Assembly: GCF_014640335.1 (NCBI RefSeq)
Contig: NZ_BMGT01000003.1
Span: 541,149-605,148 of the forward strand
From: Edaphobacter dinghuensis
GTDB taxonomy: Bacteria > Acidobacteriota > Terriglobia > Terriglobales > Acidobacteriaceae
DNA: 64,000 nucleotides
Reading direction: 5' to 3'
In this document: one piece after another, positions 27,821 through 37,064 of the stretch
Numbering within the stretch: the stretch's first letter is position 1
How the letters are laid out: every line of letters starts with the position of its first letter
The notes under the pieces: model-generated
Databases searched by the model: none
Told to the model about the DNA's origin: nothing
The model's input: only the letters and a program-made list of their open reading frames with translations
Position numbers and translations under genes: made by a program

Positions 27821-30524
27821 GCTCAGCCTCCGTTGCTTCTTCGTCATCGTCTTGCTCAAAGGATGCCGGGTCAATGCGGCATAGCAACCGTTGCGCGCAA
27901 TACGTACAGGTCGATGGAAAGTCTTTCGGTTTGACACGGATGTCGCCGTTATAAAAATTTTCGGCGAGCGAAGTCAGCACCTGCCGCCATTGCTGAACCT
28001 GCTCTTCGAGGTCAGCAGGATGTTGGCGTGGTATTCGGATGCCAGACGCTTCGCTGGTTGCAAACCCCTGCAGCCCCATATCTTTTCCGGCGCGCACCTG
28101 CCCGAATGCCACAGCCTCAAGCGGTGTGGCGTCAGACAACACTGCATACAGCGGCAACTGGGGCGCATCGGGCCGATCAGTGAGCCAATCACTCGGCTTG
28201 GCTACGCCGGTCTTGTAATCGATGATGATATCGCCGCTTTCCCCAATATCCACGCGATCTACACGCACGCTTAAGTGCAGTGGTCCAATCCGTACGTCCC
28301 TTAATTCTTTTTCGCTGAGTTTAACTTTGAACGGTGGCCGCGCTGATTCAAGCTCCAGCCACGGTCCCAACAGGTTCAGCAGTCGCTCACGCTGCATGTC
28401 GAGGTAGGCCGCATCCCAGGGCGTCTCACTTAGCTGCTCACTTTTTTCAAGCGCTGCCGCTATGCATTGTTGCAGTAAAGCCTCTCGCTCTGGGGTGCGC
28501 ATGGCCTTCAGGGAGCTCTGAGTCTTGACCTCATTCCAGAAGTTTTCAAGTACAAGGTGAACGATAGTGCCGCGCTCGGCTGCGTCCAGGCCCATCTCCG
28601 TAGTGTTCGGCTCTGTCGACCATAATCGCCGCTCTGCAAATGCACGAAATCCGCAGGCAGCCTGCAATCGCAGAATCTCCGCGCCTCCATGAATTACCTG
28701 CTCCGGCAGCGGGGGTAATCCTGAGCGGTCCTCGACCTTCTCGATCTCAACGAGCGCTGGCTCTGCTTCAGCAGCAGCAATATCTCCAATGGCAATGGGC
28801 TCTAACGATAGTCCATGCATTGCGGAGGAGAGACGTTGACGGCCCTCTGCTGCTTCCTTCGCGTAACTAAACACAACCGTTGCTGCGCTCTCAGCGATTC
28901 GTTCTGTTATACGCCGTGACTGATTCGCATCCTGCTGTGTATCTGTTCCAGGCATTCCAAGATCACGTTGAAGCGACCAGGGCAGCAACGGGTTGGCGCT
29001 TCGCGGGAGCGGCCAGGCTAAATCGCCGCTTCGCATAAACCAGATAGCATCGAATGTTGACCCTGCAGCTTCAAGAGGACCCATGATCTGGACAGGAGCT
29101 TCGCGCGATTCAGGGGCAAACATTGTCTGCTGTGCGATTCTCGCCAACGCATCCAAAGCTTGTAGGAAGCTAACGCGTTGCCCGTCAAAGTCCAGCGTCG
29201 ACAGCTCATCGAGCACGCTCTCCCACTTGCGCCGCGTCTGAAACTCAACGCTATCTTCGCCTCTGCCTGCTCCCCATGCAGCGGCGGCCAGAAGCTCACG
29301 CATTGCTTCAGCCCATTCTGCATGCGACCGCTGTGTATTTTTGCCTAGGCGCTTTGAGACGACAAGCAGCGTTCGCAGTTTATTGTGGAGGTCGTTCAAT
29401 CTCGATCTCCGTCTGGAGCCTTCGATTGCTGTTACTAACCACTCCAGCGAGATCTCCGGTCGCAGACGCTTCGCTCGCCGCAGCTCAAACGCATCGAACT
29501 CAGCTCGCGCTTCATACTCTGTCGAGAGAGGCGCAAGGTAAGGGGAGAGCAGCAGCCTGCTCACACGCTCCAGCGGAAGTGCTTCCGTGCACCACTTTAA
29601 TATGTCCAAAGCGGTTGCCGCCATCGTAGTGTTTGCAAGCATCATGCCTACTGAGAACTCGAATGGGCCGGAGTTGGCATTAGCTGTAATATCTTCCAGC
29701 TCCGGAGCCAGAATCTCTCTAAAGACTCGATCAATCTCTGCGCGTTGCTTCTCCAGGTCGGGGACGATGACGGCGATGCGAGCCTGTGGTTGTTGCTCCA
29801 GCAGCTTTCGCACTCCTCGTGCTGTAACTCGAAGCTCTTCATGCTCATCTATCGCTATAACGCTTAGCTGTCGCTCTGCGGCGATAGTGATTGGCATCTC
29901 CTCGATCTTTACTCCAGTACCGCGTAGCTCTTCCATCAGCCCTGTCTGTGCAGGAGTCATCAAGTCGAATCCGACCAACACTATTTCTGCTGTCGTCGCA
30001 TCCCTCAGATGCCCTGCAGAAACTGCTGCCTCTAAGGCAGATTCCAACTGCGCTCGCGCCAGTAGACCATCGGCTCTGCATTGCTGCTCGAATTTCAGCG
30101 CCCACCGCTGAAAGGCCCGGGTGTCAGAGCTTCCCGCAGTTCCGCGCAGTTGCGACTGGCCTCCATAGCTGCAAAGCAAGCTCCATGCCTGCATCGCCAT
30201 CTCTGCAAGGGAGGCCACCGTCCGCAGGCTGCGTAACTCTGCATCCGCTTCCAGAATTTTTTGCCATACCGCATGTTCCTGCGTGCGGTTCAGCAGCAGT
30301 TTCGAGGTGTGGCCGCCAATCAACATCTCATGCCAGAGGCTGGCAGTCCACGCATCCCATGCCATAATCGCAGGTGGCTGCCAGCTATCCAGCCCCAATG
30401 CGCGATGATGGCGATCAAAGCCGACGCGCAGAGTTCGCGCCGCGCGTTGATTTCCTGTCACGACGGTTGCGCCGCGCTCCAACGCCTGTGCGATCTCGAT
30501 CGGCAATAGATCTTTACCATCCAT
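27813..30524 (-). CDS. addB: AddB-like PD-(D/E)XK nuclease with iron-sulfur cysteines
   Basis: A 903-residue partner of the AddA-like helicase. The N-terminal half is an inactivated helicase-like domain (VVTGNQRAARTLRVGFD). The C-terminal nuclease domain holds GTIVHLVLENFW and the catalytic IIIDYKTG. Its [4Fe-4S] ligands are visible: one cysteine in LQAACGFRAFAERRL and three in CTYCAQRLLC (C-x2-C-x5-C), the AddB arrangement. The sequence also resembles the probable DNA repair protein family of proteobacteria. The stop overlaps the addA-like start, so the subunits are translationally coupled. Confidence 0.82.
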   Translation of the reverse strand: MDGKDLLPIEIAQALERGATVVTGNQRAARTLRVGFDRHHRALGLDSWQPPAIMAWDAWTASLWHEMLIGGHTSKLLLNRTQEHAVWQKILEADAELRSLRTVASLAEMAMQAWSLLCSYGGQSQLRGTAGSSDTRAFQRWALKFEQQCRADGLLARAQLESALEAAVSAGHLRDATTAEIVLVGFDLMTPAQTGLMEELRGTGVKIEEMPITIAAERQLSVIAIDEHEELRVTARGVRKLLEQQPQARIAVIVPDLEKQRAEIDRVFREILAPELEDITANANSGPFEFSVGMMLANTTMAATALDILKWCTEALPLERVSRLLLSPYLAPLSTEYEARAEFDAFELRRAKRLRPEISLEWLVTAIEGSRRRSRLNDLHNKLRTLLVVSKRLGKNTQRSHAEWAEAMRELLAAAAWGAGRGEDSVEFQTRRKWESVLDELSTLDFDGQRVSFLQALDALARIAQQTMFAPESREAPVQIMGPLEAAGSTFDAIWFMRSGDLAWPLPRSANPLLPWSLQRDLGMPGTDTQQDANQSRRITERIAESAATVVFSYAKEAAEGRQRLSSAMHGLSLEPIAIGDIAAAEAEPALVEIEKVEDRSGLPPLPEQVIHGGAEILRLQAACGFRAFAERRLWSTEPNTTEMGLDAAERGTIVHLVLENFWNEVKTQSSLKAMRTPEREALLQQCIAAALEKSEQLSETPWDAAYLDMQRERLLNLLGPWLELESARPPFKVKLSEKELRDVRIGPLHLSVRVDRVDIGESGDIIIDYKTGVAKPSDWLTDRPDAPQLPLYAVLSDATPLEAVAFGQVRAGKDMGLQGFATSEASGIRIPRQHPADLEEQVQQWRQVLTSLAENFYNGDIRVKPKDFPSTCTYCAQRLLCRIDPASFEQDDDEEATEAERD

Positions 30525-30555
30525 CTCTCGGTTATACGCCCGCAGCCGTTGGAAA

Positions 30556-31701
30556 TCAGCCTGCCAAAGCTCGATTGGAACGTCTCCATAAACTCATCGC
30601 CAGCAGGACGATCGCTGCCGCCAGTGGCAGCGCAAGCGCGACTTGCAGCGAGCCTGTTTTTGTTGAAACTACTCCCATCAGCCAGGGCAAGGCCGCGGCA
30701 CCCAATCCAGACACGGCGAGCACGATGCCTGCCTGTCGCGCTGCCGGCTTTTCCGCCATAAGCAGGGCAAAGGTGGACGGGAAAAACGGAGCCAAACTGA
30801 AACCGAGCAATATTGTGAATGTCGCAATGCCCACAGCCGAATGTGCTGTAGCCAGCCCGGCGGTAAAGAGCACCGCAAGCGCCAGTCCCCAGCGTTGCAC
30901 GGTCGTCTCGCCGATTCGCAACATGACGACAGAAGATCCGGCGCGGCCTGCGGTCAGCGACATCCAGAGCAGCAGGGTCGTGTATTCGCTGACGGCCAGG
31001 GTTTTGTCTCCATAGCGCAACGCATACGTTGTCAGCCACCCGCTCAGGCAGGTCTCCAGCCCGCCATAGAGAAACAGTAGTCCTGCAAAGTAGAGAAAGA
31101 TTCCCCTGCCAATGCGCTGGTTGTCGGCTGGCGCATCGGCAACCCCGGCCTGCTCTGCCGTTCCCCGCATCTCTGCCGCCACCGCCAGGGCCGTCGCCAT
31201 AAAGAATGCAGCAAAGCACTCCAGCATCCCGCGCAATGCAAACCGTGGGAGCAGCCATGCAGCCAAAAGGGGAGAGAGCATTGCGCCGAAGCTCCACGAA
31301 AAATTCAGCAGCGCCAGTGCCGATCCACGGTGCTCTGTGTAGCGACGCCCAGCAAGAATGTTAGTCGACGCAATGATCTGCCCTAATCCGAAGCCGCCTG
31401 CAAACAGGCCGACGCATGCCACGACGAGACCCGGCGCAACCGCAAACAGCCCAAAGCCCACTGCCGCGGATGACAATCCTGTCAGCAGGCTGCGACGCAG
31501 ATGGCGCGAAACGCTTACCCCTCCTGTAAACGAGCCGCAGAACTGAGCCAGCAACAGCAATCCGCTTTGTGCGTCCTGCAGATGCCATTGTCGCGTTAGC
31601 AATGGCAGAATCGGCCCGAGCAGAGCAGTGCCCAATCCGGTCAACACAAATCCAACGTGCATCAACCCGGAAGATGGAGACACTTTTCTTCGTTCAGCCA
31701 T
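30556..31701 (-). CDS. major facilitator superfamily transporter
   Basis: About 381 residues with twelve hydrophobic segments and MFS traits: LTRQWHLQDAQSGLLLLAQFCGSFTGG in the first repeat followed by the short basic loop RHLRRSL, and a second half starting near FLYGGLETCLSGWLTTY. The ATG at 31701 is chosen because GGTGGGGG lies five bases upstream; an in-frame TTG at 31716 is possible. The substrate cannot be told; the second half somewhat recalls sugar transporters of the FucP type. It ends 31 bases before the addB-like start on the same strand and may be cotranscribed. Confidence 0.8.
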   Translation of the reverse strand: MAERRKVSPSSGLMHVGFVLTGLGTALLGPILPLLTRQWHLQDAQSGLLLLAQFCGSFTGGVSVSRHLRRSLLTGLSSAAVGFGLFAVAPGLVVACVGLFAGGFGLGQIIASTNILAGRRYTEHRGSALALLNFSWSFGAMLSPLLAAWLLPRFALRGMLECFAAFFMATALAVAAEMRGTAEQAGVADAPADNQRIGRGIFLYFAGLLFLYGGLETCLSGWLTTYALRYGDKTLAVSEYTTLLLWMSLTAGRAGSSVVMLRIGETTVQRWGLALAVLFTAGLATAHSAVGIATFTILLGFSLAPFFPSTFALLMAEKPAARQAGIVLAVSGLGAAALPWLMGVVSTKTGSLQVALALPLAAAIVLLAMSLWRRSNRALAG

Positions 31702-31752
31702 GCGAACCCCCACCAAGTTCTTTCCATTATCATCAATTCAGGAGTTCCTGCC

Positions 31753-32643
31753 GTGCCCAGAAAAGCCTTATTTGTCCTCCTCTTCGTTGCGCTCCTCTCG
31801 GGCTGCCGCAAGTCCTCTGCTCCCACATCAGAAAGCTCCACTGCCGCGCAAGCCACCTTTCAGATACGAGGCAAGGTCGTCAGCACCGATGCGTCTCACG
31901 TCACCCTCGACGGCGATGCCGTTCCCGGCTTCATGGACGCCATGACGATGCCTTATAAGCTCAAAGACCCGATGGTTGCCACCGAGCTTCATCCTGGTGA
32001 TCGCATTACGGCGACTATTCTTGCCGACAAGGATGGCAGCGACTTTGCCAACGTCCGCCTGGATAACGTTGTCATCGTCTCGCAAGCACGACCGGACTAC
32101 GTGCCTGCCGTTCAATACAATGTTCCCAAGGCAGGGGATTCTGTTCCCGACTTCAAGCTCCTCAACCAGAGCAACCAGACGATCCATCTGGCGCAGTTTA
32201 AAGGCAAGGTGCTCCTCCTCACCTTTATCTACACCCGCTGCCCGTTTGCGGACTTCTGCGTGCGTATGAGCCGCAACTTTGCCGAAGTCGATAAAGCTCT
32301 CGCTGCCGATCCGGCCCTGTATCAGCAGACTCACCTGCTCAGCATCAGCTTCGATCCCGCTTACGATACGCCAAAGGTGCTGCGCAGCTACGGTGGGGCC
32401 TACACGGGTCTGTATACCAAGGAAAAATTCCTTCACTGGGACTTTGCCGCTCCCACCGAAAAGGAGCTACCTGCGCTTACCCAGTACTTCGACGTGGGTA
32501 TTACGGGGAGCGGCAAGACTCTGTCTCACTCCCTGTCGACCGTTCTCATCGGCAAAGACGGCAAGATCGTCGCATGGTATCCGAACAATGAGTGGAAGCC
32601 TGTCGATGTTGTTGCTCAGATGAAACAGGCAGCCGGTGCCTGA
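31753..32643 (+). CDS. CusF-like domain fused to SCO1/SenC-type thioredoxin-fold lipoprotein
   Basis: A 296-residue lipoprotein (lipobox LLSGC, Cys18). Residues about 36-95 resemble the periplasmic copper-binding CusF/CopC-adjacent domain (GKVVSTDASHVTLDGD, MDAMTMPY with its methionines, LHPGDRITATI). Residues about 125-290 form a SCO1/SenC domain, which helps load copper into cytochrome oxidase. Its cysteines, Cys163 and Cys169, are spaced C-x5-C (CPFADFC), not the usual C-x3-C, and the distal histidine (His259 in KTLSHS) is present. The start is GTG with GGAG upstream. A copper delivery role for a respiratory oxidase is inferred; no oxidase gene is nearby. Confidence 0.85.
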   Translation: MPRKALFVLLFVALLSGCRKSSAPTSESSTAAQATFQIRGKVVSTDASHVTLDGDAVPGFMDAMTMPYKLKDPMVATELHPGDRITATILADKDGSDFANVRLDNVVIVSQARPDYVPAVQYNVPKAGDSVPDFKLLNQSNQTIHLAQFKGKVLLLTFIYTRCPFADFCVRMSRNFAEVDKALAADPALYQQTHLLSISFDPAYDTPKVLRSYGGAYTGLYTKEKFLHWDFAAPTEKELPALTQYFDVGITGSGKTLSHSLSTVLIGKDGKIVAWYPNNEWKPVDVVAQMKQAAGA

Positions 32644-32675
32644 GCGTTGCGGCAGAATTTCCTGAAGTCTCTTGA

Positions 32676-32704
32676 TATAAATAGAAAGCCCCGGCTGAGA
32701 CCGG
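32676..32704. terminator. intrinsic terminator, probably bidirectional
   Basis: AAAGCCCCGG (32676-32685) pairs exactly with CCGGGGCTTT (32692-32701) around a six-base loop, followed by T. It lies between the converging SCO-like gene and the beta-barrel gene and can serve both strands, since the stem has A/T ends on each side. Confidence 0.85.
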
Positions 32705-32729
32705 GGCTTTTGCTCGAAGCAAGATATCG

Positions 32730-33263
32730 CTAGAAGTGATAGGCAGCGCCAAAGGTAAGCAGCGATGGAGTCAGGCCGCTCTGCGGGAAGCTCAGCCATC
32801 TTTGATATTCAAAGTCGGCCCGTGCATTCAGATGCTTCAGAATTCTGTAATCGACGCCCCCTCCGACAGCAAAGAGGTTGTAGGCCAGGTTGGCATGGCG
32901 ATAACCGGGGAATGCCGGAAAGTTGAAGACACCTCGGCCATACATGCCCTTGAGATAGGGAGAGAAGCGGCCATAGTTGCGGTGATAGCGTGCGCCGATC
33001 TCATAGGTCTTTTCGTAGACGTCTGAGCCTCCTCCGTCCTTGACGAAGTGGAACTCGCCTTCAATGCCAAGGTTATGGATAAAGTCATAATCGAAATAGG
33101 CTGCGCCGCCATTGATGCGATTGGGCAGGTAATCTGAATCTGCTGTGGTAAAGCCACCGCCGACCTGAAGGTCAGCGGTGCGGGTGGCGGTAGGCCGGGC
33201 TTGTGCCAGTACTGTGGAGGCCGCACCAGCAAGGCTGATGAGGACAAGAAGTTTGGTAAGCAA
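32730..33263 (-). CDS. outer-membrane beta-barrel protein (OmpA-like barrel), copy 1
   Basis: A 177-residue protein with a signal peptide (about residues 1-20, ending VLAQA) and alternating amphipathic strands typical of eight-stranded barrels (LQVGGGFTTADSDY, GAAYFDYDFIHNLGIEGEFHF, YEIGARYHRNYGRFSPYLKGMYG), ending in YHF, a C-terminal aromatic typical of outer-membrane proteins. The start is TTG with AGGAG seven bases upstream. The next gene upstream is a paralogue with the same plan. A structural or adhesion role is possible; no function can be named. Confidence 0.8.
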   Translation of the reverse strand: MLTKLLVLISLAGAASTVLAQARPTATRTADLQVGGGFTTADSDYLPNRINGGAAYFDYDFIHNLGIEGEFHFVKDGGGSDVYEKTYEIGARYHRNYGRFSPYLKGMYGRGVFNFPAFPGYRHANLAYNLFAVGGGVDYRILKHLNARADFEYQRWLSFPQSGLTPSLLTFGAAYHF

Positions 33264-33312
33264 TCACATCTCCTGAGACGAACGGCTTGCGCCCATTCCG
33301 ATAAAAAGTGGT

Positions 33313-33861
33313 CTAACGGAAAGAATACGCGACGCCGACAGTCATGACGAGAGGTGATAGCCCGTTATTCTGGAACCCAGGCCAATTTTGGTACTCGAAG
33401 TCGAAGGCACGAACGTTGAAGCGTCTGGTGGCCCACCAATCGACGCCTCCGCCGAAGGACATGACTCCGTAGGTGGCGCTTGAAGCTTTTATGTATTGGC
33501 TTGGAGTCTGATATCCAAACCGGCCAATTCCGAAGAGCGCCTTGGCATAGGGCGTAAAACGATGATAGTGAAAGCGGTATCGTGGGCCAACGAGATAGGT
33601 GTCCTCGGAGATATCGGCTGGGGTAATCAGATTGACGAAGTGAATATCGCCTTCAACACCGAGATGCCGGGTGAAATCGTAGTCTCCATAGATCGATAGC
33701 CCTCCGATCCCTTTTGGGCCATAGTCCGGTCGCGCATAGGTTACGCCGCCGCCGACTTGGAGACTGCCGGTGCGAGCAGCGGTAGGAACAGCTTGTGCGT
33801 GCGACCACGTCGTAAGGCCAAGCACGCAGACGAAACAGCCGATAAGAGTATGCAGTTTCAA
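33313..33861 (-). CDS. outer-membrane beta-barrel protein, copy 2
   Basis: A 182-residue paralogue of the neighbouring barrel: signal peptide ending near SHAQA, then RTGSLQVGGGVTYARPDYG, YGDYDFTRHLGVEGDIHF and YRFHYHRFTPYAKALFG aligning strand by strand with copy 1, and a terminal VAYSF. The open frame reaches 33990, but TTG at 33861 is taken because AGGAGG lies nine bases upstream and a signal peptide starts there. The genes lie 49 bases apart and look like a tandem duplication. Confidence 0.8.
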   Translation of the reverse strand: MKLHTLIGCFVCVLGLTTWSHAQAVPTAARTGSLQVGGGVTYARPDYGPKGIGGLSIYGDYDFTRHLGVEGDIHFVNLITPADISEDTYLVGPRYRFHYHRFTPYAKALFGIGRFGYQTPSQYIKASSATYGVMSFGGGVDWWATRRFNVRAFDFEYQNWPGFQNNGLSPLVMTVGVAYSFR

Positions 33862-33994
33862 GTGAAGTACCCTCCTGGGGGAGATAAATGCTCGAGTTAG
33901 GCAATTCAGAAGAAGATCAGCGCCAATCTCCGGCGCAAGTAAGAGGGCGTGGAAAGGCCAAAATGCTCGACTCTTCCACGCCCTAATCAATCCA

Positions 33995-35881
33995 TTACTG
34001 CTGTGGCACTGTTGCCTGAGGCTCCGCTGCGGGAGGCGCAGCGTTGCCGGGAGCAGGTGCGGGAGCGGCAGCCGGAGGCTGAGCGGTATTGTCCGCCGGA
34101 GCTGCCGTATTGGGCGCTGTTGCGTTGGGTGCCTGTGCCGGTGCGGCCGTCGGTTCCTGATAAGCCGTCAGCTTCAGGTAGACCGGCTCGACCTCAAAGG
34201 GCATCTTGTCAGCCGGGCTAAGCAGAGGCTCATACGCGGTATGCATCACCGTCACCTGATCCGTCCACGGATTGAAGCGGAGGAACGCGGACAACGGCAT
34301 CGCTGCCTGCTGCTTGAGATCGTTCATGTTGAGCTTGGGGCTCTTGCTCATCAAAGCCGCCATCCAGAAGGTGGGGTCCTTGTCGCCCTTGACCAGACCG
34401 TCTCCAATCTGAGGCTGGTTGAGCGCGGGCAGGCCCTTGAGGCGTGCCTGAAGCTGCTGGAGGTAGAGACCGAAGTACTGCTCGCCGCCAACAAGTTCTT
34501 TGGCGTTCAACAACTCGATGGCCTTCTTTGCGGCTGCCTCGTTGTCGGCATCCGTGTGGTGCATGGGGATGCGCTTGAACACGGAGGTCGAGGGGAAGAG
34601 GAGTTGATCATTGAAGGCGTACTTGGTGTCGAGCCGGTGACCAAGGATAATGTGAGCGACCTGGAACGCCAGCAGGGCATTGAGATTGCCCATCTGCTGC
34701 GCGCCATCCTGGGTCACAACGCCAGTGGTGTCGATCAGGCCCTTGGAGAGAATGATGGTGTTGCCGATGGCCAGCGACTCCAGCGGCTGAGTGAGCAGTG
34801 TGCGAACACGGATGGGCCGCGAGAGCGTGATGTTGTTATAGGCAAGAATATTGTTGGCCAGGTCGGCAAGCGTCTTGTCGAAGTCGCTTGGCGCGTCGAG
34901 CAGACCGGCCTGATAGAGACGATCGACGACGTTGTCCTCTGCCTGTTGCACCCATGCGCGCTGAGCACCCAGAGGGCTGACGTCCTGGGCGTCGTTGCTG
35001 ACGTCAGTGGCACCAACGACATCGAGCGACGTGTTCGACGACTCCTGGGTGGGAACCTTCAGCGAGTAGCCCCAGATATGGTTGATCGCCTTGAACTTCA
35101 GCGTGTGCGAGGGGCTGTTTGAGTCGCTCTCTTCAACATAGGCGGAGGTGGGCATCCAGAGATTCGGTTGCACGTTGGTGCGCCAGCTGTCGAAGTGATA
35201 GAACTCGCGGTAGCCCTTCTCGGTGCCGGCGAAGTCTCCATTGAACCGCACCACGTTGCCATCGCCGGTCTCGATCCAGATGCGGCCAAAGAAGCGGCCT
35301 AGGGACTTCGTTCCCGGCATTGGGGCTACGTCGAAGACAGCGGTCGGGGTGTTCCCGAGGAACTCATTGCGGACGAAGCCGAAGATGTAGTGCTGCCGGT
35401 CAAAGTTGTTTGAGTCGATCAGCAGCATTTGAACGAAGCCGGTCTGATTGAAGTTCAGGTGCAGGTTCGCGCCGATATTCGTGATGTAGGAGCCGGAATG
35501 TTTGAAGAAGCCGAGCGGCCCGCTGGAGGTGGACCTTTTTTCATAGTTCTCGTTGCCAATGACGTTATTAAAGTCAACCCGTCCGAGGAAGTGCTGATCG
35601 GACTCCGGCACCTGGCCCATGACCTGGTCTGGCTTCATGTTCTGAAGATAGGTCTCGACGAGGGGAGCTCGCTGCTTGAGGGTCGCAATGACTACCTTTT
35701 CACGGGCGATCGCTTTGTCGATCAGAGCGTTCTCTGTCGGCGTAAGCTTGCGGGAAGACACAACGCTTGTGTCCTGCTTGTTTTTTCCAAAGTGCGGGAA
35801 GCCTGCTGCACCGGCAGGGAGGGTGGTTGCGACAAAGAGTGCCAGCAGCACACCGGCGGTTGAATGTTTCCCGTAAATCAT
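33995..35881 (-). CDS. secreted M48-like protein with degenerate metalloprotease motif
   Basis: A 628-residue exported protein: signal peptide (about residues 1-26, ending PAGAAG), an N-terminal domain of unknown type (to about 290), an M48-like domain, and a proline/alanine-rich tail of about 50 residues. In the M48-like part the context LNALLAFQVAHIILGHRLD matches the HExxH helix, but the motif reads FQVAH (about 406-410): the first zinc ligand and the catalytic glutamate are replaced, while the second histidine remains. Segments such as IGNTIILSKGLID preserve the fold. The ATG at 35881 (AGGAG nine bases upstream) is preferred to 35935. It is probably catalytically dead; its role is unknown. 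Confidence 0.72.
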   Translation of the reverse strand: MIYGKHSTAGVLLALFVATTLPAGAAGFPHFGKNKQDTSVVSSRKLTPTENALIDKAIAREKVVIATLKQRAPLVETYLQNMKPDQVMGQVPESDQHFLGRVDFNNVIGNENYEKRSTSSGPLGFFKHSGSYITNIGANLHLNFNQTGFVQMLLIDSNNFDRQHYIFGFVRNEFLGNTPTAVFDVAPMPGTKSLGRFFGRIWIETGDGNVVRFNGDFAGTEKGYREFYHFDSWRTNVQPNLWMPTSAYVEESDSNSPSHTLKFKAINHIWGYSLKVPTQESSNTSLDVVGATDVSNDAQDVSPLGAQRAWVQQAEDNVVDRLYQAGLLDAPSDFDKTLADLANNILAYNNITLSRPIRVRTLLTQPLESLAIGNTIILSKGLIDTTGVVTQDGAQQMGNLNALLAFQVAHIILGHRLDTKYAFNDQLLFPSTSVFKRIPMHHTDADNEAAAKKAIELLNAKELVGGEQYFGLYLQQLQARLKGLPALNQPQIGDGLVKGDKDPTFWMAALMSKSPKLNMNDLKQQAAMPLSAFLRFNPWTDQVTVMHTAYEPLLSPADKMPFEVEPVYLKLTAYQEPTAAPAQAPNATAPNTAAPADNTAQPPAAAPAPAPGNAAPPAAEPQATVPQQ

Positions 35882-35969
35882 CGTTTGCGGCTCCTGCGGC
35901 GACCTTACGGTCAGCCTTCGTAAATTGGTCTTCATACTAGTTAGTCAGACTACGTTGCAACAAATAGGT

Positions 35970-37064
35970 TTAACCGGCAAGCTGGAAGGCAACATTGACG
36001 ACGCCCTCCCAATCCACTGGCCGGCCGGATGCATCGGTGGCTGGAGAAAAGCGGGTGCCTTCTACAGCGCGGACCGCTGATTGGCCCAGTCCATACCCGA
36101 GATCACGGGTAACGCCCAGCACCTGTACGGCTCCCGAAGCAGAGACGCGAAGGCGAACCGAGACGGTGCCCTCGATGTGCTCCTTGATCGCCTCAGCGGT
36201 GTACTGCGGGCGAGGCTTATACAACACCTTCGGCGCAGATCCGGAGCGAGCATAGGTGGGAGTAGAGGATGGTCCAGCAGGAGGCGGAGCAACTCGGCCA
36301 AGATTGACCGGGGTGCCTGCTTCACGGCTGCGTGAGTTCATGGGGCCGTTGCTACCGGCGACGCCGAGACGGACGCCACGGACGGCACGGGCTGCATTGT
36401 CGCGCCCGTTCATATCCTGGCTGCCGGGGGAGCCGGAGCCGAGCGTGACGGCTCTAGCAACCGGACCCGCTCCCGAGTTAGACGCGGGCATACCGGGTAT
36501 GCCTCTCTGCCCAAGATTGACCGAGCTGACGGCAGGCCGATTGGAGGGGGCAATCGGGTTGTCAGGCCGCCCTAAAGCTACCGGTGAGGGGTGGGGAGAG
36601 TTGTTCACGACCGCGGCCGCCTGAGCTCGGCCTAGGTGGACGACCTTAGGCGCGGGTGGCGGCTGAATGCGCTTGGGAGGTGCAGGAACCACGACCGGGG
36701 CAGGATGCGTCATCCGAACCACGGGGATCTTTGGTTCAGGCTCCTTGACCTCAGGCATCTTGATCTTGGGGGGCTGAGGCTTCACCACAGGAGGCTTCGG
36801 CATCGGCGGCGTCTGGATGATCTTTGGGGGAGGCGGCGGCTTGAGCGGCAGCGGCTCGATCAGCGTGACGACCTTTTTTTCGGGAGGAGCAATCGTATTG
36901 TGAACTGCGGCGCCGATGATAATGATGATGATTGCAATGACGACGTTAATCGCAATCGAACTGAAGAGCGAACCTCTGCTCTGGGTGCCGTCATTCAGGA
37001 TGCCAAAATGTTTGAACTGGATACTCTGCGGTGCTGGGTCGTCGCTGCGAAGCGGCTTTACCAT
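35970..37064 (-). CDS. TonB-family energy transducer-like protein
   Basis: A 364-residue inner-membrane protein with a short cytoplasmic N-terminus, one membrane helix (about residues 34-53, rich in isoleucine), a long periplasmic proline-rich region (PLPLKPPPPPKIIQTPP and following) and a C-terminal TonB domain (about 285-364, with KPRPQYTAEAIKEHIEGTVSVR and VRAVEGTRFSPA). TonB proteins couple the proton-motive force to outer-membrane receptors through ExbB/ExbD, which are not adjacent. The ATG at 37064 is preferred because AGGA precedes it; the frame extends to 37163. It could also be an energy-independent envelope protein with a TonB_C domain. Confidence 0.82.
   Translation of the reverse strand: MVKPLRSDDPAPQSIQFKHFGILNDGTQSRGSLFSSIAINVVIAIIIIIIGAAVHNTIAPPEKKVVTLIEPLPLKPPPPPKIIQTPPMPKPPVVKPQPPKIKMPEVKEPEPKIPVVRMTHPAPVVVPAPPKRIQPPPAPKVVHLGRAQAAAVVNNSPHPSPVALGRPDNPIAPSNRPAVSSVNLGQRGIPGMPASNSGAGPVARAVTLGSGSPGSQDMNGRDNAARAVRGVRLGVAGSNGPMNSRSREAGTPVNLGRVAPPPAGPSSTPTYARSGSAPKVLYKPRPQYTAEAIKEHIEGTVSVRLRVSASGAVQVLGVTRDLGYGLGQSAVRAVEGTRFSPATDASGRPVDWEGVVNVAFQLAG

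Noticed and set aside
34241..35122. 293-codon open frame on the + strand
   Set aside because: It is antisense to the M48-like gene, shows no family feature, and arises from the codon bias of the true gene.
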